Source: Myxococcales bacterium (GTDB lineage: Bacteria > Myxococcota_A > Polyangia > Haliangiales > Haliangiaceae). From it: 39,212 nt of DNA. The stretch is taken from the NCBI GenBank assembly GCA_016794525.1, contig JAEUJY010000076.1, positions 1 through 39,212 of the forward strand. The letters are read 5' to 3'. Below are positions 37,060-39,212 of the stretch, piece after piece (position 1 is the stretch's first letter; each line of letters opens with the position of its first letter). The notes below the pieces were generated by a model. The model saw only the letters and a list, made by a program, of their open reading frames with translations, was not told the origin of the DNA and searched no databases. Position numbers and translations under genes: made by a program.

Positions 37060-39212
37060 TCAGCGTTTGGGCGGCGTGAGCGCGGCGAGTTCGTCGCCCA
37101 ACGCGCGGGTCTCGGCGTCGTCAGGATCGAGCTCACGCGCGCGCGCGACCGCGGCCCGCGCGCGGTCGAACGCGGCGGCGCCCCCCCCCTGGCGCGCCTC
37201 CCACCCGGCGACCAGGAGTTCGACCCGAGCTTGGTTGCGCACCAGATCGGGGTTGTCGGGCAGCCGCGCGATGGCCTCGCCGAGGGCGGCCCGGGCGCGC
37301 TGGGCCATCGGCCGCGGATCCGCGCCCGCCTTGGCCGCGTACGTCGCGCGCAAGCGGAAGGCCTCGGCCAGGTTGTTCTGACCGTGGCCCTGCTCCGGCG
37401 CGGCGGCGATGCTCTCGCGGGCCGCGGCCTCGGCCCGGTCGAGCATCAGCGTGGGGTCCTCCCCGCGCGCGATCGCTGCGTCGGCGCGCTGCGCCTCGAC
37501 GATACTCACCCCGTTGAACAAGATCGGGTTGTCGGGGCTGAGCGTGAGACCGTGCTGGTATTGGCCGATCGCCCGGACCCGATCTGGGTCAGGGTCGGCG
37601 CCTCGCGCGGCCGCTAGATCGGCGCGCAGCGCGTACGCGTCGCCCTCGTAGAAGTCCGGCACCCACGACTGCGGCCGCAACGCACGCCCGCGCTCGAGCG
37701 CTTCGATCGCGCTGCCCAGGTCCTCGGTCGACGCCACCGTGGCGGCCGCGTGCCGGGCGCGCTCGAGGTAGTTGATCCCGAGGTTCAGCCAGGCCTCACC
37801 GTAGTCGGGGTTGCGCGTCAGCACCTCGCGGTACGCGGCGATCGCAGCCTGGCGGTGGGCGCTCGCGTCGCCGCCGACCTCATCGATCGCGTCGGCTAGC
37901 AGCTTGTGCGAGAGGCCGAGCTGGATATACGTCCAGTCGTCGCGGGTGCCGGCCGGGATCGCCTCGACCAGCGCGATCGCCTCGGCCAACTCGGCCGACG
38001 GGTCCTGGCTGCGCTGACTCTTCGCCTCGGCCGCCTGGCGCAGGCAACCTGCCAACGCGACGGTCGCGTCGACCCGCTCTGGCGCGAGCGTCCGTGCGCG
38101 CCGCGCGTCGGCGATCGCCTCGGCCAGCAGCGGCGCCCCGTCCTCGCCGCGCCGCGACTGGTATTCGGCCATCGCCCGCGCGAGATTGACCCGCAGCACG
38201 AGCGCGTCGACGTTGCCTGGCTCGAGGATCAAGACGCGATCGGTCGCGGCCCGGCCGCGCTGGTACGGCTCCTCGACGCGGCCACGCCCGTAGATCTCGA
38301 GGCCGAGCGCGCGGTACTCGATGTCGGCCAGGGCGAGGAATAGCTCGGGGTCGCTCTCGCCGATGGCCGCCGCCACCCCCAGCGCGTCGCGCGCCATGCG
38401 CAGCTGCGCGTCGATCTCGTCGGGCGTCGCGGCGGCCGGGGCCGGCAGCGCCCGCGCCGCCAGCACCTGACCTCGCAGCTGCGCGACCTCGTAGAACCAC
38501 GACCGCGTCACCCCCCGAGCGGTGATCTGGTCCAGCTCGCGCAGCGCGTCGTCGTACCGGGCGTCATAGTACGCCAGCAGCGCGGCGACGTAGCCCTCCG
38601 ACGCCACCTCGGCGCCCCGGCTGGCCAGCAGGTGCTGGCGCGCCGGGTCGCGGTAGCGTCGCTCGATCTCCGGGCGCCGTCGCTCGCGCACGGCCGGCGG
38701 CGCCAACCCGAGGTCGCGCAGCGCGCGCTGGTAGAGCTTGCCCTCGGTGATCGCCAGCGCGTACGCGGCCCGCGGCTCGCGGAAGCCGCGCGCCCACGCG
38801 GTCTGCAGCTCGGTGAGGGCGCGCTCGTCGTCGCCCAGCGCCAGGTAGCCGCGGCCGAGCGCGTAGCGGCCCGGCCCCTCGGCGATCGCGCCGCCGGCGC
38901 GGATCTCGGCGGTCAGATCGTCCATCAGCCCGCGGATCTGCGCGCGATCCGGCGCCAGATCGTGCGGCGGCGCCAGCGCGGCGTAGCGGGCCAGCGCCTC
39001 GATGCGCTCGACCCGCTCGGTGAACTTGCGCGCCAGCGCCGCGCGGCGGTCGGCGGCGGCCCGCTCGCGCCAGCCGTAGCCGACCGCGACCGCGACGATC
39101 GCGACCATCGCCACCGCCACCGCCAGCGCCCGCCAGTGCCGGCGCACGGTCTTGCGCACCCGGTAGCCGACGCCGGCCGAGGCCCGGGCCTGGACCGGCG
39201 CGCCGTCGAGGA
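37060..39212 (-). CDS. Ser/Thr protein kinase, C-terminal TPR part (N-terminus outside window)
   Basis: The frame is open to the right edge, giving about 717 codons. The first visible residues, LDGAPVQARASAGVGYRVRK, match the stretch just after the kinase domain in many bacterial kinases (FLDGxPVxAR...YRxRK). GTG 39159 is therefore probably internal, not a start. A membrane helix (ALAVAVAMVAIVAVAVGYGW) is followed by about 650 residues of TPR-like helix pairs: YALGRGYLALGDDERALTEL, YVAALLAYYDARYDDALREL, YGEAWLNLGINYLERARHAA, ARELDPDDAETRALGDELAA. The TPRs face the periplasm. This kinase-TM-TPR plan is common in Myxococcota; the kinase domain itself must be confirmed beyond the edge. A run of nine C (37181-37189) lies near the 3' end. 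Confidence 0.85.
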   Translation of the reverse strand, partial: LDGAPVQARASAGVGYRVRKTVRRHWRALAVAVAMVAIVAVAVGYGWRERAAADRRAALARKFTERVERIEALARYAALAPPHDLAPDRAQIRGLMDDLTAEIRAGGAIAEGPGRYALGRGYLALGDDERALTELQTAWARGFREPRAAYALAITEGKLYQRALRDLGLAPPAVRERRRPEIERRYRDPARQHLLASRGAEVASEGYVAALLAYYDARYDDALRELDQITARGVTRSWFYEVAQLRGQVLAARALPAPAAATPDEIDAQLRMARDALGVAAAIGESDPELFLALADIEYRALGLEIYGRGRVEEPYQRGRAATDRVLILEPGNVDALVLRVNLARAMAEYQSRRGEDGAPLLAEAIADARRARTLAPERVDATVALAGCLRQAAEAKSQRSQDPSAELAEAIALVEAIPAGTRDDWTYIQLGLSHKLLADAIDEVGGDASAHRQAAIAAYREVLTRNPDYGEAWLNLGINYLERARHAAATVASTEDLGSAIEALERGRALRPQSWVPDFYEGDAYALRADLAAARGADPDPDRVRAIGQYQHGLTLSPDNPILFNGVSIVEAQRADAAIARGEDPTLMLDRAEAAARESIAAAPEQGHGQNNLAEAFRLRATYAAKAGADPRPMAQRARAALGEAIARLPDNPDLVRNQARVELLVAGWEARQGGGAAAFDRARAAVARARELDPDDAETRALGDELAALTPPKR

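Noticed and set aside
39157-39159. GTG 39159 as the true start of the right-edge TPR gene
   Set aside because: The frame stays open to the window edge, and the upstream residues LDGAPVQARASAG match the post-kinase junction of bacterial Ser/Thr kinases.

Overview
The window is a very GC-rich stretch (roughly 70-75 % by eye) with the gene style of a Myxococcota (myxobacterial) chromosome. The signs are two eukaryote-like Ser/Thr protein kinases (one cut by the right edge), many lipoproteins with Asp/Ala-rich or Cys-rich N-termini, RCC1-type CWG-repeat propellers, twin-arginine lipoproteins, a trypsin-like protease with a MYXO-CTERM-like tail, and an ECF sigma factor paired with an NrsF-like membrane protein. 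I cannot name a genus. No tRNA, rRNA, insertion sequence, prophage or CRISPR array was seen, and no gap without a gene exceeds 300 bases.

Left part (1-14.6 kb). A leftward cluster runs DUF1244 protein, truncated globin, GNAT-type acyltransferase, flavin amine oxidase, FabZ and a surface lipoprotein; most of its junctions are 4-base ATGA/GTGA overlaps. Rightward from 4.9 kb are a TraB-family membrane protein, a twin-arginine phosphoesterase and a small secreted Lys/Ala/Pro-rich protein. A convergent gap then holds a perfect hairpin and a 53-base tandem repeat whose units fold back on themselves. Leftward again come RNase R, a PQQ-type propeller lipoprotein and a 91-residue unknown. Rightward are a double-domain DsbA-like protein and a YhhN membrane protein, followed by a leftward 54-residue, strongly basic protein.

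Middle part (14.6-31.5 kb). An ECF sigma factor/NrsF-like pair carries a candidate self-regulated promoter. It converges on, and overlaps, the serine protease. RecQ follows, then a leftward kinase/TPR-protein pair. Two tandem paralogous RCC1-type lipoproteins have exactly 14 matching repeats each. Housekeeping genes rlmB and pyrF, an LpoA-like lipoprotein and a TPR/zincin protein complete the section.

Right part (31.5-39.2 kb). This is the most accessory-looking stretch: two Asp/Ala-rich lipoproteins; a 628-residue protein built like a polymorphic toxin (hydrophobic pretoxin-like middle, Rossmann methyltransferase-like C-terminus) overlapping a HEAT-repeat gene that could be its immunity partner; a 115-residue unknown; and the TPR-rich C-terminal part of a second kinase.

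Two observations go beyond single genes. First, many first-of-operon genes have a -10-like hexamer (TAnnnT or close) ending only 6-10 bases before the start codon, which points to widespread leaderless transcription. Second, the putative toxin/HEAT pair is the best candidate for an undescribed system.
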